A stretch of 64,000 bases of DNA from Sympetrum striolatum (Eukaryota > Arthropoda > Insecta > Odonata > Libellulidae), in the NCBI GenBank assembly GCA_947579665.1, contig OX388347.1, forward strand, positions 19,646,562 to 19,710,561, given 5' to 3'. Below the pieces are notes generated by a model. It was not told the DNA's origin. It worked only from the letters and a program-made list of their open reading frames with translations, and did no database searches. Each line of letters opens with the position of its first letter. Position 1 is the stretch's first letter. Positions 36,021-48,125 of this stretch are shown piece after piece. Both the position numbers and the translations under genes were made by a program.

Positions 36021-36864
36021 GTGAGTTTGGTTTTGTATTGAATTCAACACTCATTTGTTCTTGAGCATGAGTGAATGGGCTCATGACCAAGGTGAGCATT
36101 TTTATAGTTTATCATGTGTCACAGTTTACCACAGTCACATGTTATTTACGAGAATTTTGAAACTGATGATAGTGCATTCAAAATTTGTAGTCATTATTAT
36201 AGGTAAAGCACAAAGCTTTATACCAGAAAATAAAACTAAAATTCTCTTCAAAATACCATCTTGAAACCAACAGCGTATGAAAATTTCAATTTTCATTTAT
36301 CCGAATTTGATTTGTAACAAGTTCTTAGTAATTTGGTCAGCAAAAAAGTTTTAGGTGACACACACATTGTGCCCTATGACCAAATTCCTCTGTGTTACAT
36401 TCTATTTAAACAATTTCTTACCTTGTTTTGGTTTATCTAAAGTAAATCATATGTAATTTAGATTTGTCCTAATGATATAAAGAGTGGCTGATTAATAAAA
36501 TAGAAATATATATTGGATTTGAAGAGAGTAATGGCAGTTTTAAAAATATCATGAATGAAAAATGTAACCTTCTTTCAATTTCCATTCCGTGCATTGTTGT
36601 TATTGCTGTAAAAGGATAGAATCTTTCCTACAGTATATTTAAATTAATTCTGATTCAAATTTAATCAGAAATGAAGTTGAAATTGATATAGGTAAACTGC
36701 AAACCTTAATTTTATTGGCTTTAATCTGTAGCTTCTGAAGCAAATTGTTGGTGTATTATTTTTCAAAAGTCTTTTGGCATTTCGTTATCTCATTTTGGAT
36801 GCTATCATTAATTCCTGAAATATTGTTGTTCTTAATTAATGAGCTTAAAACTCTTCCGTTCTAG
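36021..36864 (+). other. intron E-F, CpG-poor
   Basis: Intron of 844 nt, phase 0. A hand count of 36181-36840 finds only 4 CpG in 660 bp, about a quarter of what its base composition predicts. No repeats or extra exons recognised. Confidence 0.8.
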
Positions 36865-37146
36865 GTTTGCCTGAGTGAGGGTGGTGACTACTCAAGTGAT
36901 GAGGACAAAAAAGAAAAGGAACAAATTCTGAAACGTCTGATGGAATTTGGAGATGATTACAGGAACCACTTTGACAGCCAATCAGACGGAGGGTCATCTT
37001 TGGCACGTCAGCAGCCAACACCTTGCTCCACTTTGGACTCATTCCCTGGAGATGGCGTCCGCTCCCTCCCACGCTCACACTCACCCACGCCTCCCTCTCC
37101 AGGCTCAGCATCTAGAACTGGCAGTGGACGCAGAAAGAGACCGACT
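36865..37146 (+). CDS. Klarsicht/nesprin-like protein, coding exon F
   Basis: Residues 613-706, 94 codons, phase 0-0 (acceptor CTCTTCCGTTCTAG, donor CCGACT|GTAAGT). It opens VCLSEGGDYSSDEDKKEKEQ and continues into KRLMEFGDDYRNHFDSQSD, an amphipathic conserved-looking block and the best family marker in the gene. After it comes a Ser/Pro-rich stretch (RSLPRSHSPTPPSPGSASR) and a basic end GRRKRPT, likely a flexible linker with proline-directed phosphorylation sites. Frames on either strand over the same bases are shadows. Confidence 0.87.
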
Positions 37147-38244
37147 GTAAGTGCTGATTGATTTTATTTGTGCATTTTATGTCCAACAAGTATATTTTAT
37201 AAGAATTAATACAAAAATATTTGTATTCAACAAAACACATTACCTATTATTAACCTATATTATAATTTTGTTTCTTCTCACAAATTATATCTAACATATA
37301 GGTGATACCTTCTAAATGTTAAAGATGGATTGGAGAAATCTAATATTCCTTATAGAGCTTTGACATATTGAAAATTCTTTCACTGTGTCCTAACAAACTG
37401 AAAATTCTTGCCAGTGTAATGAAGCAGTTTTAATTTATTTGATTTTTTTGATTAACTGCACTTACCATCTGTTCAGTAACTCTAGCTATAAAAAACTGAA
37501 ATATTATGTTTTCGGTTTTAAAATTACTTACATGTGATGTCATATTATCCCTATGACTTTTTAACATTCATTGAAATAAATATTAGCTTTGTAATCATTT
37601 TAAAGCGAATTCATGATTTATTTAGAATATTTTTTTTTTCATTCCTGATGAAGTTTTTGATTATAACAATTCCAGAGAAAAATGATTTTGGGTGCTTGGG
37701 TGTTTTCAATAGCTGCTTCTTTTAATATACATCCTTATTTTGTCTTAGATCTTAGATTAGATGAGCTGCATTAGAGTATTTTGATTTCTCATAATGATTC
37801 TGGATCAATTGTTAGTAGTTTTGTATTTAAGCATCATTTGAAAAATAATAAAACTTAATGATAGACATTCCATTGAATGTGATTGGTAAGTTAGCATCAT
37901 CAAATGAAAAATTGCAAGGATGGTAAAAATTTGGGATTTTCGATCATGAAATACTGATCTGACCAAGATTAATGTCTTCTTATTTCTGCTAAATAATAGG
38001 TGATGGTCAAACTTTAATTAAGCATATACTCAGGTTGATTCAATCATCATCATCAAATATTTACTTCCTCCCTTGCTCTTCTGTAAATTTGAGGATGACT
38101 GGTCTGGGATTATTTTCCTGTAATCTTAACCTTGTTAAGGATTATTTAGATCTGCTTATAAATGTATATGCTATCTTAAGTTGGTAATTAGTCTTCTATA
38201 ATTATTTAACTTACTAATTCATTCATCATTTGTGCCTTTCATAG
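37147..38244 (+). other. intron F-G, CpG-poor
   Basis: Intron of 1098 nt, phase 0, ending TGTGCCTTTCATAG. AT-rich; nothing else recognised. Confidence 0.8.
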
Positions 38245-38559
38245 ATGCCGTTGACCAACAGCCTTACCCGTGTGAGACAGGCATTCCCAGAAGTGGGGCC
38301 TCAGAAGTTTATGCCTCAAGTGCCTCTGATTTCAAATGGCCCCGCATCTTTGGGCCCAATGGTGAATCTGATTGATGAAATGGGCAACTGCAACCCCATG
38401 AGTGTCCTTGATTCAGACTCTGATTTGGAAGATGTGAACCACCTGCTTAAGGAGTCCAGGGAACAGTTTCTTCTGATGGAGAGCTGCATGGAGAAGGCTC
38501 TTGGACGAGGCCTCTCTTCAAACAACACTCCTGGAAAATATCCTCCTCATGCTGATTAT
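38245..38559 (+). CDS. Klarsicht/nesprin-like protein, coding exon G
   Basis: Residues 707-811, 105 codons, phase 0-0 (donor GATTAT|GTAAGC). It begins MPLTNSLTRVRQAFPEVGP, passes through a hydrophobic stretch with proline, and contains SDSDLEDVNHLLKESREQF followed by LLMESCMEKALGRG, a predicted helix of the spectrin-repeat type. The first codon happens to be ATG, so it might also initiate a transcript that starts in intron F-G, but the preceding AG is a good acceptor and the simple reading is an internal exon. Confidence 0.87.
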
Positions 38560-41500
38560 GTAAGCTATTTATTCACTCTTCAGATGCAGAAAAGTAACAA
38601 AATAATTTTACTATGCTTTCCCTACAGAATGAATCAATTTCTTCTTTCGTACACAAAAATATATTAATGTATCAGGAAAGTTTGTGGGAAAAATGAAAAT
38701 AGTATATTGTTATGATGATTTGACTTAGTGGTGTTGAGGAAATTTTGTGATCTTTCTTTATTATCTGCTAGGAAATCATTCTTGTTCCCTTAAATTAAGT
38801 TGTAGGAAATTTTAATTTCAAGTACAAAAAAATTGCATCTATTCCATCCATTTATCACAGGGAGCAAGAAAAGGTAATAACTTTGCGTGAAGTGTTGCGG
38901 CTTAAACCAATGGATGAACAGAAGAGAAAAATAGCGAGTCTTGTTGCTGTTTTCTTTTCTATTTATCTATGCATTTATTACAGATTAACAACTAAAATTT
39001 TATATTAACTATTAACACTTAAAATTTTTATTGATATCAGAGTTAATATTTATTGTTTATATTATGCAATAGTTATTTCTTACCGCCTTTAAAGAAGAAA
39101 AAAATCAGGTCTGGCTGCAATCTATTGAAAGGATGCAATTAAATTCAGTGATTGAGTGTGATATAGAATTTTTTCTTTAATTTTTGGGGAATTTAAGACC
39201 CTAAACAACTCTTCCTTTATTTTTTAAACCAATTGTTTCCTAACTGAGAGACATGGAATGTTTACTAATTCATCGGGGATGTCAGTTATTTGCATTGCTC
39301 AATTGTATTGATTTGCCCATGCGACCATTTTCAAATTTCAATTTGCACAAGGGAGATAGCAACTTATGTTAAGGCCTTTTATTTTGATCAGATCTCAGAT
39401 AACAAACTCCATGAACTAGATCTTTCTGTTAAATTTACTGTTTATAGAAGTTGTAACATATGCCTAATTTGTGATATTTTGATAGAATTTGCTGGTAAAT
39501 AGAGGCAATAAGTCTAGCAATGTTTTGGATATTTTGGCTTGTATGTTTATAATTTGCCAACTAAATATGGGATTTGAATCTCATTGTACAATGTTTTTGA
39601 GTTATCTAAACTACAAAGTTCACCCTATCCCTAGAATTTGACCTAAGATTATTCTTAATATTTTAAATTAAAGGTTTTATTTTGCCCTCTCCATTAATTT
39701 TAAATCCATATTTAGAGTTTTATAGCTTAAGTTGAAAAGTATTTTTTTCATTTTCCTTCTGCATAATTATCATTGCTAAATAAGTATTCATTTGCCAATT
39801 TAAGTGGTTTTTGCCAATGTTTTCATTTTGGTACATGCAGACTTGAAAAAAGTAATGTAGAATGATATTAATTTCTAATAACAGTAAATAGTCTATAATT
39901 AGCCAATTCTTTGGCACATTTTTTAAGCTGAAAGAGCCACCACTTATAACTTGATTATCCCACTTACCTGTTCTTCCGTTGAAAAAGTCTTTTGTAGCTG
40001 GGCATCAACTTGTAAATTCCTCACTTTCTCAATTCATAATTCTTTGTCTATTTTCTCTGCAATTGTATGCTGTCCTTCAGGAGTTGTTGGAAAATAAACT
40101 TGTTAAATCAAATGTGCTGATAGGGCAATTTAGGGTGTAGTCGGACAGGGAATCTTCTTACAATGTAGTCTCATACTCAAGTCAATTAGTATTCCCAGTT
40201 ATTTTGGGATAAAATTAGGTGCCTCAGCATATATTTGGGGCTCATACTCTAGTATGCACAGCACTTATCACTTCAAAAATTATCTTGAACAATCTTTTAT
40301 CAAAGATGAGTTTCAGATAGCTGTTGTATTGCAATTTTGGTAACCTGATGTATGTATAGTGTCTTCATAATCACCAAATTCCATTGCAGTTATTGAAATG
40401 ATTGTCAGATTTGAGTTTATTCATCAGTGTATAAAAAACATATTCTCCTGTTGAGCCTGCGATGATTTCAATTTAATATGGTAGCCTAGTATCTGTTGTA
40501 CGGCAAAATTTAATGATGTGTTAGGTTTAAAAGCAATAAGATATCAAACTCTTGATTTTTACGTTGGCAAGAATACTTATACCATAAACAACGTACTCCC
40601 TGACTAAATTACATCAATTATTTATAATTAAACATACTGTATAAGTTGATCCAGCTTGTAAGTCGACCCCTAAAATATTGAGGTGTATTTCAGGTTTAAG
40701 CCTATGTTCAGCATATAAGTAGACCCAAAAAATAAGGCAACAACACTTCCCCAGCTCTATTTTATGGAAAGGAAAACTACGGTATCCATAAATGTACGAT
40801 AGCTTAAGGAATATTTACCACATAAGATTAAGTCGCTAGAATTGTTTCTTTCCTTGGTATCACTCAGGTTACAATAATAAAATGGGTTACGAAACAAACA
40901 ATGGTATTAAAAATCTATTATAGAAATAATGGTAATACAGTGTGGTAATGTCAAATCCAACACTACTAAAAAAACTTTCATTAACTCCTAACGCTTAGTT
41001 GAAACATAACAATTATATAAACAAAATCAAACCATGATGTGCTTATTGAGCTTCATTTGTAAAAAGTAAACATTGAAATATATATTAAGTTTTTGCAAAT
41101 TAAAAATAATAGTGATATAATTAAAAATAATTGTAATATAATCTGCGATGAATAAATATGCCTCAAATTTATTTTCTAAATATATTTGACTCGCTGATAA
41201 TTATTTCGCAGGGCTTTACATTTTTACTTTCGACCCCAACTGTATTTCTCTATGAAATTTGTTTTTAATGACATCTATGTTAATTAGACTTGCCAAAAAT
41301 TAGTTTTAGTAAGAGATAATTGTGTTGAGTTGCGAGAGTTTGTGTACAACAAGTGTTAAGCAGGCAGTTTCACTTATTAACCCCTCGGTGGTTAAGGGTT
41401 AAACTTTATGCTCAGCGTATGAGTCGACTACTAGTTTTTGAGAGATTTTTTTTGTAGGTTTCCAAGGTCGACTTATACGCCGGCATATACAGTAACTATT

Positions 41501-41597
41501 TTTATATTTCATTCTGAATTTGATAATCATTTTAAATATGTTAATGTGATTTAGCTCCTTAAATATCATATCATATTTTGTGTGCTCTATTTTCTAG
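38560..41597 (+). other. intron G-H with a TIR transposon near its end
   Basis: Intron of 3038 nt, phase 0, AT-rich and CpG-poor. The last kilobase holds the non-autonomous transposon at 40635-41494. No extra exon is supported; frames such as 39290-39502 are AT-rich chance reading. Confidence 0.75.
40635..41494. mobile_element. non-autonomous DNA transposon, ~860 bp
   Basis: The left end TACTGTATAAGTTGATCC leads to GTAAGTCGACC. The right end, read inward, is TACTGTATATGCCGGCG leading to TATAAGTCGACC, so the ends are imperfect terminal inverted repeats. A further unit (TATGTTCAGCATATAAGTAGAC at left, TATGCTCAGCGTATGAGTCGAC at right) occurs in direct orientation near each end. No transposase frame exists. 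The right terminus keeps several CpG in an otherwise CpG-poor intron, suggesting it is younger than the surrounding DNA. Confidence 0.65.
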
Positions 41598-41718
41598 GCT
41601 GAGATAGCTGCAACTTGCAAGGAGAACATCAAAATCCTGAGGGCCCTACTCATGAGCTCCGATGGCATGGACGGAAAGGGCAATCTTCTTACTCCAAGAG
41701 ATTTCTGGGAAACAAAAG
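41598..41718 (+). CDS. Klarsicht/nesprin-like protein, coding exon H
   Basis: Residues 812-851 plus 1 nt. The acceptor is TGTGCTCTATTTTCTAG and the donor ACAAAAG|GTGAGT; it enters in phase 0 and leaves in phase 1. The peptide AEIAATCKENIKILRALLMS is an amphipathic helix, followed by a short loop and TPRDFWETK, which continues straight into exon I. Together they read like one spectrin-type helix pair split by a 17-kb intron. This is the last exon inside the CpG-depleted domain. Confidence 0.87.
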
Positions 41719-43639
41719 GTGAGTTGATCATATTCAATGCTAGATTTTTATTTTCTCAGCCTTGGGAAATTTTATGGAAGATATAAAATAATGATTTTGA
41801 GTTAGTGCAAGAAAAATGTTTAAAAAAAGATCTGAATGACATGGGTAATACAAAGCATAACATATTCTTTCATTATTTTATTTGGAGGTTTGTTTATTGA
41901 TTTATTATGTTTTCTCTTAAATTTTCTTGCATTGGTTTCAGTCTATGTATTAGTGGTACTTTCACAATTACCCGTGTATTTTTTAATGAAAATTATGTAA
42001 TGTTCATCTGATAATAATGAATTTTGAAGTATTTCTCATATTATCTATAAGAAAATTAAATTCTAGTCACCTTGGCACGATTTGGTACTGGCGATCATAT
42101 GCCCATTATACTGGTTCCGAAGCATTACATTGATAGGAAAATTAAAAAGAAATTTTTATCAAAATAAATTATTTCAAAGCTGCAGAACTTAAAAAAACGA
42201 ATGTCTAACGACGTTGAAAACCTTGCAACAGTATCCATGTTTTCTCCCATTAAGGGCAGGTGTTTTCAGTTTTTGAATGTGCTTTCTTCTGCGAATCTTC
42301 TCTCAAACCTGGTTTTAATCGGAGTATCCTCGTCATATACCTATAATTCGCCGGCGGAAAGGAAACGTGTATACTAGGTTCGCCTTTCCAATTCTGCGAA
42401 TGCACGGTGGCGAATCCGTACTTTTTGCTCCCTTACGTTCGACCACTGTAATTTCGTCGCGAAATTCTGTAATCGAGATTCCGTTTTTTGTCGTTTCTGC
42501 TCGCCAAGGGAAAACTTCGGAATTAAGGCTTCGCAGAGCAAGTATTCGTGTTTTTACGCCGTCGGCGGCAGACGGAAAAAATTTGCTGTTTCAATCGAAA
42601 TGTCCTCGGGAATTGCTCCGTCATCGTCATTCGAATCTGAGGCGAAATCACCGCAGGTGCCGTCGGCGGTTGGAATTATCCGAAGGAGTCGTTACTTGCA
42701 ACGATTTAATAAGACAAACAGGCGAGTCACTGCTGGAGAGAGCTGCGAGTAATTGTCGAAGTTGATTTTCGGGTAGGATTGTATTTGATTTGCTTTTATT
42801 ATTAATTAATTTGTGTATATTTACCTATTTAATTTTCATTGTTGAACTTGGTCAAACAAGAGTTGGGTATTTTCTGGTCTTTTTCGATTTCGATCTACAG
42901 GTAATATTGTTTTTCGCGAGCTTGCTGTTCTACAGAAAATCGTGTGCAAAATTAATGGGAAGAAAGAACGAATTTTATGGAGCAGTGCCTTTCGCGATTA
43001 CTCAAGTATTTATGGTATTCGTGGTGGTTTTCAGTAGAATTGTTCTGAATTTTGATACCCGCAAATCAAGTCAATTTTATTGTAGGTAGTGTATAAAATT
43101 TGTCCGATTAACTTTCGGAATAAAAGTTTTGTAATGAAAATATTTCTAGCCTCAGGGGGGGAGACGAGCTCTTCATGGGAATTGTAATCCTCAACGTCTC
43201 TGTGATCCCAGAAGGAGTCTTTTTCCAGCCATGAGCAACTATATTCAGATTGAGAGCAACTAAACTTAGTATTTTCAACTAGAATTGAATCAATTGAAAC
43301 GACCGGTTAATTCAAATGGCGTTCCACAAAGTTAGGCCAGAACACTTCGAGTTCAAATTATATTCAGCATAAAGCTTTTTTTTAAAGAAAAATTGATCAA
43401 TTGTTTGCCTTAATATTCTTATAGCGCATTTTTCTTATGCTTCGATAATTTGATTTTCGATGGATTAATAATATTCTATTATAATAATATGGATAATTCG
43501 ATGGAATTTTAGAAATAACTCGCCCTGCCAATTAAAGAAACCGTTCTGCATATGCTACTGATGGAATCGTCATGCAAGGTACTCGAAGGCCATACGCGGA
43601 GCCTCGTTGCTGCTGGGGACACCAGCAACCATAATCGTT

Positions 43640-44290
43640 TGATTGGTGGATGACAGGTTGTCTCTTAGGTTATACGGTTGGGAATACGTGACGCTATTTA
43701 ATGAAGGGTTAAGTTATCGAGATGGAGTAGAGATGGCGTTGATGGGGAGGTGGGTGTTTACTCGTCCGTTCTGCTCCGTGAAGCCGCGCCGAATGCAGAG
43801 GGCGTATTCGGAGGTCCGAGCGTGGGTGTACGCACACGTCACGTGCGGCTGTCGTGACAACGTATGCATGAGAGAAGGCGATCTCTCCCAACTTCCTCCC
43901 TTCCCCTCAGCGCTATTAAGGTGCAAGTGAGCGCGAAGAGATGAAGAAGTTTGGGGAGAGAAGGGATCTCAGAGGGCGGATTGAATTTTCGAGACTTTCA
44001 GGTGAGGCGATCGCCGCCTTATATGTTTCGAAGGGCGTGATAGTTGCTCTTTTCTCCGCGCTCGCGTAAATCGGCGTCTGCGTCGAGAGTTTTGTTGGGG
44101 AAGCGTTATTGTTATGATCTGATTGTTGGCTTCCCGTAGTCGTATCGGAGGCGCGGTGGGTTGAAGTATTTGCTGCTCGTAGTGCGTCTTCAGTGATCGC
44201 TTTTTGCCCATAGGCTGTGTCTGTGTGATAGTGCTGTGTCGTTCGAAAGTTGAGGATCCTGTGGTTTGGCTGGGATTAGCTGTCAGAGTA
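43640..44290 (+). promoter_or_regulatory. internal CpG-rich island, candidate alternative promoter and 5' leader
   Basis: G+C and CpG rise sharply here relative to the rest of the intron (runs such as GTACGCACACGTCACGTG and CGCGCTCGCGTAAATCGGCG). There is no long convincing frame. Two donor-like sites follow: TTTCAG|GTGAGG (44000) and TGTCAGA|GTAAGC (44289). This is the expected look of an unmethylated promoter with a noncoding first exon. A transcript from here could splice to exon I, whose first in-frame ATG is at 59011, giving an N-terminally truncated protein. Direct evidence for a start site is lacking. Confidence 0.4.
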
Positions 44291-45487
44291 AGCAAGAAAG
44301 AAGTGCTGGTTTTATCTTATTATTAACGAATTTACGTTATTTTATTGCCGGTGTGGTGAGAGAGTTCCTGAGTTATGGCCCTTGGGACGTTTTTAGTTTT
44401 TTTACTACCGGCGCATGGATTGTTTTTGAACGCATTCCATATTATCCATAAGAACCTTCCCTTTACCATTAATGTTTCTAACTGTCGATCATGTTTCGTC
44501 ATTATATTTTTATGCTACTGGACCTTGAAGTTGGTTGAGAGGGTCTGTTTTAATCACATTTGAAATAGTTTGGTGCTCAAATATTCATGATCTTAATTTT
44601 CTTATGATAATTTATCTTCTGCCAGCATTAAACTTGATAGATTTTTTATGGCTTGAAGCATAGCATACTTATCTTCTTCAAAGAACGATCATTTAGCATG
44701 CAAATAATCAAGCGTTTTCCCTTATTTTAAACGTTTTTACGTATTCGTTGTTTGTGTTGTTGAATCCTTTGCTAATATTTTCCGATTGATTTTAATTAAA
44801 CGTAAGTAGCTTTATTTTCTGACGGATTGTTTTTATTAGGTAAATCATTTATGTATCCTATACGGAAGTTTCCGTTGCTATAGCAGACGGTAAATATAGG
44901 TAAATTAGTTGTTTGGCGTGATTTTCAAAAGAAATTTCTAACGCATCTGTGAAATCAAAAAGTTGTGATCTTTAGCCAAGTCAAAAATCAAAAGTTTGTT
45001 TGTCTGTTTAATTTATAGAGACTGTAAACCTTTTCATAATAGATTATTTTTTTCTAGTTCAAACCTGATTTGTGATTAATTTGTTTACTCGTGCAAGTTG
45101 GTTGAAAAATTTCACACGATGTATAGAGAGTTTTTTTAAAGAGATGTTTTCGAATTCTACACTACTTTTCCTGCCATGGATAGCTATATTAATCCACAGC
45201 GCTGAATATTCAACTCTGGTCAGCTTGAATTTTCATATCATCTTTAGTATTTGGACATCTAAATGACGTTTCACTAAAGGAATACAAAATTAATCGGAAT
45301 TGAATTTTGTTCGGTTATAGTTCAGCCTTTGTATTTCGCTCTATCTTTACCTTGTGACTGAGATTGCTAGTTTATCTCCAGAGATAACTTAGATTTGGGT
45401 GTTCGTTTCCATTGTATCACTTAAGAACAGTCGTAGTTGGACCGTGAAAAAGAAGAGAACCTCTGTGATTCCGCCCTAATTTGATTT

Positions 45488-45598
45488 CACACTCTTTGAG
45501 GATCACATCGACTTCGTCACAGATTTTGAAAGTTTTGAAATTTCCCCTTCCGTAACCTATTCATTCGATTCATTTATATCCCGATCACAAAGAGTGTG
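45488..45598. repeat. inverted repeat, ~16-bp arms
   Basis: CACACTCTTTGAGGATC at 45488-45504 pairs with GATCACAAAGAGTGTG at 45583-45598, with one mismatch or bulge and a spacer of about 78 bp. Small foldback of unknown origin. Confidence 0.5.
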
Positions 45599-47810
45599 AG
45601 ATGGTGTAGTGTGGTGCATTACCTGATTCAAATTTGAAATAAATCTTTCGCGAAAACAGATTGATTTAATTACGTAATACAGCAACTAACCGTTTTATTT
45701 GTTTGTACTATTGTTGTCTTTTCGATACATGGAACATACCTAATTACATATCGTATATTATTTCGGTGAAATGTGTGCATCTCAATTATTAACGCAGTTT
45801 AGACGGAATTTTCTCATTTTCAATCTGATAGATAATATAAACTTGTTTGTTTTATAAATATTTTTGGACTGATTTATGAAATATTAGTTATTTACCTTGT
45901 AGATTACAGTTTTCCGGCATTCCCGTATTTTTGCCGCATTGACCTTACTCTAGCTCAACACTTGCTTTCTTTTATTTTGTTTATTGTATTTTATATTTAG
46001 TAGTCGAACAATTATTGTTTTCTAACCATTTTATGTTGTCCTTAGGCCCTTTCGTTACACGTTTCGTTAGTCTAAATCGGTCATTAATAAAGAATTTAGT
46101 GATAGAAATCTCTATTTTATTTTTAATTTTGATGAAAGATTACTATTATTCGTAATTATCCCTCGTCATGTTAAGTCACGGGTTATACTGTCGTTCAGTA
46201 TTTTCGAACGAACCCCCTGGGAAATCAGCGTGAACTCATTTACTCTATTTGCCATCGATAAACTCAGAGAAGATTAGATTTATTTAAACAGATTGTATTT
46301 ACCTTTGCATTTACGAAGAAAATAGAAGATAGCATCATGACCTGTTTCACCTCTTAATCAACCGTGATAATGACGCTATAATAGGAATAAATCTGGTTCC
46401 AGTTTCCTGGATTTCCTGTTTTCTTCCGTTAATCTTTAATATTGCGGATTAGAGCGAAGATTTTCGCACATTTGACCCAGAGAGCTAAGTGGAAAATATT
46501 GCAGAAAACAACATTGATTTTGATGATCTAATTCCCAAGTGTCCGCATTGGGAAATCCCCGGGTCTGCCAATGCGACTGAAGTCTGGGATCCGAATTGTG
46601 TTGATATGTTTCTAGGATACGCTTCTTTAATGTGTTACGTCACTCGAATGTAGTGATTGCCAGCTGGGCCGCGAGGGGGCGACTAAAATACCAGTGTAGT
46701 GAGGGCAACGATCCACTATCGTCCCATTTCCTCTTGGCCGACTATCTCGGGATGGTTGGTAGATAAACCATCAAAGGAACCGCATCCTTCCGTGGGAATT
46801 ATCCACTACTATTCGCTTTCCCGGATAGATCCTTGATGCAATCAGTGTTGACTTTGTGGCGTTCCATTACCTAAGGGAAAGCTAACGAGTCCGTAAAAGT
46901 AGGTGAAGAAACTGATGATATCGACGAAGTGATGGAAAATTGATCTTCTACACGAACATCAAATAGGAGATAATTACTTAAATTTCTTTCTGTAGAAATA
47001 GCTAGAGCAAGTTGCAGGAAAAACAAGAATCCAAACAGCAGTCATAAAGTGCAAATGAGATAACTTTTAAAATATAACATTAAAGAGGAATTACTTGGTG
47101 AAATAAAGGCAATTTTAGAACAGATACATTGACGATAAAAGATAATATTGGAAGGAATTGGTTCTCAATAGATTCTTTGGTTTAGAGTCATCGTATTAAA
47201 GCCAGTTCTAGGAGCGCCTACATATGCCGGATTTCTAGTGGCTCCTTATTTTATTTTCTTATAAGTAATTCATTAAATATAATATTGACAACGCGTTAGA
47301 AAAACTTGAAATTGCTGTGGGAAGTAAATGGAATAATTTTAAATTTTATTTAATCGGCGTGATAATGACATAAAAATTATGATGATGATTGTCTTTTTTT
47401 AACGTAGAAATAAAAATCGGCAATGAAAGCCGGAGAAGGCTTCGTGGCCCGAAGACTCCAACTTTCCCACCGCTGGTATTTGCTATAATTTATTTCAAAG
47501 TTTCGACTTTAGTTGGGAACACTGGCTTGCCCCAAATCGTTGCTTTCTGGAGCTCCCACCCACAATAAAATTTAGGTTGGAATTCCCTCTCATTTTCTCC
47601 AATAAGTGGTGTCCATGGCTGTGTTCAAGTGCACTTCTCGTTAACAATACGTCCTGGCATTGTTCGTTTGATCGAGGAGAAAAACATTTAAACAGCAAAA
47701 ATAGTGATGTCTGAATTATTTGAATCTTAAGTTACATCTGATTTTTATCAATCATATCTCAAATTTATCAACAACTGGTGTAGATTGTTTTATGACTGGG
47801 GGCGTTTGTG

Positions 47811-48125
47811 ATGTGGATGTGGCGTAGAACGGAGGTGCTAGAAATGGTTTGGGAAGAGAGTTTTAATTGAAGTAATTAAGAGTCGGCAGAGAAAATTGAT
47901 AGGGCAAACACAGAGAGAAGAGGGGGGGTGGAACTGCTGCGTAGACTAGGAGAATGACTGGTATATGAAGTAAATGTGGGTAGAATACAAGGGAAAAGAC
48001 AGAGGGGAAGACATAAGCCAAAGGATGTTAGATGACATAATGATAGGGGTACGTTACTAGGAAACGAAAATAAAATGGCATTGATTTGGGAATGTTATGG
48101 CATAATAACTCACCGAAAGGTTGAG
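47811..48125 (+). mobile_element. 3' tail of a LINE ORF2, decayed
   Basis: The + strand, interrupted by stops, reads MWMWRRTEVLEMVWEES, then VELLRRLGE, then a basic segment RIQGKRQRGRHKPKDV. This follows the order of the C-terminal part of many insect LINE ORF2 proteins (MWxWRRM...RRxGExR...GxxxGKRGRGRxR). Multiple in-frame stops show a dead fragment. It lies in the long intron in the same orientation as the gene. Confidence 0.65.

Noticed and set aside
42800..43089. 99-codon hydrophobic + frame resembling a membrane protein
   Set aside because: Phe/Leu/Val-rich frames are common in T-rich DNA; no start context or splice sites.
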